Shown in pieces: positions 5,462 to 7,014 of a stretch of DNA of 7,014 nucleotides; position 1 is the stretch's first letter, and every line of letters begins with the position of its first letter. The notes beneath the pieces were generated by a model, which ran no database searches, was not told the origin of the DNA, and worked only from the letters and a program-made list of their open reading frames with translations. The position numbers and the translations under genes are program-made. The stretch lies in NCBI GenBank assembly GCA_012799755.1, contig JAAZKQ010000424.1, forward strand, positions 1 to 7,014, given 5' to 3'. The stretch comes from Lentisphaerota bacterium. Its GTDB lineage: Bacteria > Verrucomicrobiota > Lentisphaeria > Oligosphaerales > Oligosphaeraceae.

Positions 5462-6706
5462 ATGGAGAACAAAACGCCATTTAACGGGTTGCAGAAACTA
5501 GATGTGCTCGTCAAGCTATTCAGCTGGTTGACGATTGCGTTGCTCTTGGCTGCGGTGATTGCGAAAAAGGGCCTTGGGAGGTCACTCTGGCCGTCTTGGT
5601 TCGATGTCTGGATCATGCCGGTGCTGGTTGCTGCTGCAGTCGGCTATCTGACTAACAACATCGCCATCTGGCTTCTCTTCAAACCCTACGACAAACACTT
5701 CGGCTTCATCCAGGGTGTTATTCCGCGAGAGAAAGCCAACCTGGCTGTTAAGCTCAGCACAGTTGTTTCCGAAAATCTGCTGCCGCCGCCAGAGCTGGCT
5801 AATCAACTCGGAGCCGTTGCCAAGAACTATTTGCAAGACCCGTCCTTGCTTGAAGACATCCGGGAAAAAGTCAATATCTATCTGAAAAAGCACCAATCGG
5901 CCATCGCGACCTTTCTGATCCCCTATCTTGAGCAGGCGCTCCGTACTGCTGTGCAGCGTAATTTTACTCCTGAGAATCTCTATGCGCTGTTCGATGACAT
6001 CGTTGTGAAATGGCTGGACGTCCAAGAGAACCGCCAGTTGGCGGCAACGATGATCATCCGTGAAATCAAGCTGAAAACCCCCGAGCTGACCGTCGCCATC
6101 AAACGGCAATTGCGCGATGGTACAGAGACCTACCTCCGGCAGGAATATCCGAGGCTGTGCAGTTGGCTGCCGGTCAATGACCTGGCCGCCAAGCTGATTA
6201 ATCACCTGAACTGGGAGCAGATTCAGCGGCAGCTTGAGGCTCGGCTGAGCGACGAGGAGACCCATGAGGCCATCTGCGAGCAATTGGTTGAGCTGTCGCT
6301 CAAAATTCGCGACCACCTGCAAAACCAGGTGGCTGCCGGGAAACTGCAAGAGTGGCTTGCCGAACACCAAGGCAAAGCAGAAAAGCTTCTCCGCAGAGCC
6401 ATTGAAGAAAACCTCCCCAGCCTAGTTGATCAATGGTTGCGGCGAGATCAGGTCTGGGATGCCGTCGTCAACCATCTTCTGCCACCGGCCCAGGCTTTCA
6501 TTCTTGAACGCTTGAAAAACGACAAGAATGCCATTATCCGCCAGCTCGATGTACCTGGAAAAATTGAGAAGTCCATTATGGCGATGGATATGCGTCAAGT
6601 CCACCGGACCATCAACAGTGTTTCCGGGCAGCACTTGGTGGCGCTCCAGCTGCTCGGCTATCTGCTTGGAGCTATCGCCGGCCTTCTCATGATTTTTACT
6701 ACTTGA
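5462..6706 (+). CDS. DUF445 family membrane protein
   Basis: The product is 414 aa from ATG 5462, which has GAGAG at 5451-5455 six bases upstream; a GTG at 5444 would add six residues and is less likely. Hydrophobic segments at about 15-34, 51-73 and 391-411 suggest two N-terminal and one C-terminal membrane helices. The DUF445 signature is clear: GYLTNNIAIWLLFKPY (61-76) followed by GVIPREKANLA (85-95), and a C-terminal LLGYLLGAIAGLL resembling the closing glycine-rich helix of the family (YjiN and YheB relatives). The central 300 residues are charged and helical, rich in Gln, Leu and Glu. The biochemical role of the family is not established. Codon use (many GCT, GTT, TTG) is less GC-rich than in the upstream sugar genes, and about 1 kb of repeats separates them, so it is probably a separate transcription unit. 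Confidence 0.9.
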   Translation: MENKTPFNGLQKLDVLVKLFSWLTIALLLAAVIAKKGLGRSLWPSWFDVWIMPVLVAAAVGYLTNNIAIWLLFKPYDKHFGFIQGVIPREKANLAVKLSTVVSENLLPPPELANQLGAVAKNYLQDPSLLEDIREKVNIYLKKHQSAIATFLIPYLEQALRTAVQRNFTPENLYALFDDIVVKWLDVQENRQLAATMIIREIKLKTPELTVAIKRQLRDGTETYLRQEYPRLCSWLPVNDLAAKLINHLNWEQIQRQLEARLSDEETHEAICEQLVELSLKIRDHLQNQVAAGKLQEWLAEHQGKAEKLLRRAIEENLPSLVDQWLRRDQVWDAVVNHLLPPAQAFILERLKNDKNAIIRQLDVPGKIEKSIMAMDMRQVHRTINSVSGQHLVALQLLGYLLGAIAGLLMIFTT

Positions 6707-6762
6707 AAAATGGCTGGCGGTCCGGTCAAGAAGCGCAAGGGATGAGTAATCGGTCAGTAAAC

Positions 6763-6818
6763 GCCCCGGTGGGGCATACACCGGGGACAATTTGCCGGAA
6801 ACCCACGACACATCGTGG
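6763..6818. repeat. GC-rich hairpins downstream of the DUF445 gene
   Basis: CCCCGGTG (6764-6771) is perfectly complementary to CACCGGGG (6779-6786); an alternative hairpin, GCCCC-GGT-GGGGC (6763-6775 region), excludes it. A further perfect stem is CCACGA-CACA-TCGTGG (6803-6818). None has a following T run, so intrinsic termination is doubtful. The rest of 6707-6882 shows no gene; ATCGGTCAG at 6749-6757 partly recalls the motif at 4487-4501. Confidence 0.45.
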
Positions 6819-6882
6819 TGGCTGATCACGTGGCAGCTTTCATAAGGCCATGGATACGATGTAGCCCCCCAGCCTGAGCGCA

Positions 6883-6985
6883 GTCCGTCCCCCGCGTGCG
6901 ACCTTATGAGGATGGTTTTTTCTGTCGCATGGCAAAGACCGCGCGCTGCTGTCCGTTCCTCGCGCGCGCGACCTTATGAGGATGG
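6883..6985. repeat. pair of 33-35 bp direct repeats, possible edge of a CRISPR array
   Basis: Copy 1 (6883-6915, 33 bp) and copy 2 (6951-6985, 35 bp) share GTCCGT at the start and an 18-bp exact end, GCGACCTTATGAGGATGG; between them are three mismatches and a 2-bp indel. They are separated by 35 bp of unrelated sequence, and 29 bp remain to the window end. Repeat and spacer sizes fit CRISPR, and CCT-TATG-AGG near the 3' end is a small palindrome, but two imperfect copies without cas genes are not enough for a CRISPR call. Copy 2 also contains the palindrome TCGCGCGCGCGA (6960-6971). TCATAAGG (6840-6847) is an inverted match to part of the core. Confidence 0.7.
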
Positions 6986-7014
6986 AAGTCCCCTAGGGCG
7001 GGTGGGCTGGAATG

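Noticed and set aside
5582..6370. 262-codon open frame on the minus strand
   Set aside because: It is antisense to the DUF445 gene, which has clear signature motifs and membrane segments; no start signal or domain is visible.

Overview
The window holds two linked carbohydrate-related genes, a broken upstream copy of the first, a roughly 1 kb non-coding stretch crowded with palindromes and short repeats, an unrelated membrane-protein gene, and a repeat-bearing right edge. All recognised genes lie on the + strand. High GC, a secreted right-handed beta-helix protein present in tandem copies next to a GH127-type enzyme, and repeat-rich intergenic DNA suggest a member of the Planctomycetota-Verrucomicrobiota-Lentisphaerota (PVC) group, perhaps Lentisphaerota. 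This is inference from gene content; no rRNA or marker gene is present.

Left part (1-4422). Positions 1-717 are the 3' part of a beta-helix gene that matches 1894-2610 of the next gene without a single indel, but it carries an in-frame TAA at 367-369. The intact paralogue (772-2610, 612 aa) is a secreted beta-helix protein with a signal peptide and an inserted beta-rich domain. After 150 bp comes a GH127/DUF1680-like glycosidase (start taken as 2761, 553 aa) that keeps the expected Glu/Cys metal and catalytic residues and has no signal peptide. A plausible division of labour is that the secreted beta-helix protein binds or cleaves a plant-type polysaccharide outside the cytoplasm and the GH127 enzyme removes L-arabinofuranose inside the cell; the substrate is not shown by the sequence.

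Middle (4423-5461). I see no convincing gene. The stretch contains a Rho-independent terminator-like hairpin, at least eight further palindromes, two sites built from converging 9-bp-periodic arrays (GTGGAC-type units followed by GTCC-type units), a 15-bp motif present in four copies in both orientations, and a 59-nt hairpin with an 18-bp perfect stem. It looks like a mosaic of dispersed REP/BIME-like elements.

Right part (5462-7014). A DUF445-family membrane protein (414 aa) has a candidate promoter upstream and base use unlike the sugar genes. Downstream are two hairpins and, at the very edge, two 33-35 bp direct repeats separated by 35 bp, which could be the edge of a CRISPR array cut off by the window end or just another dispersed repeat.
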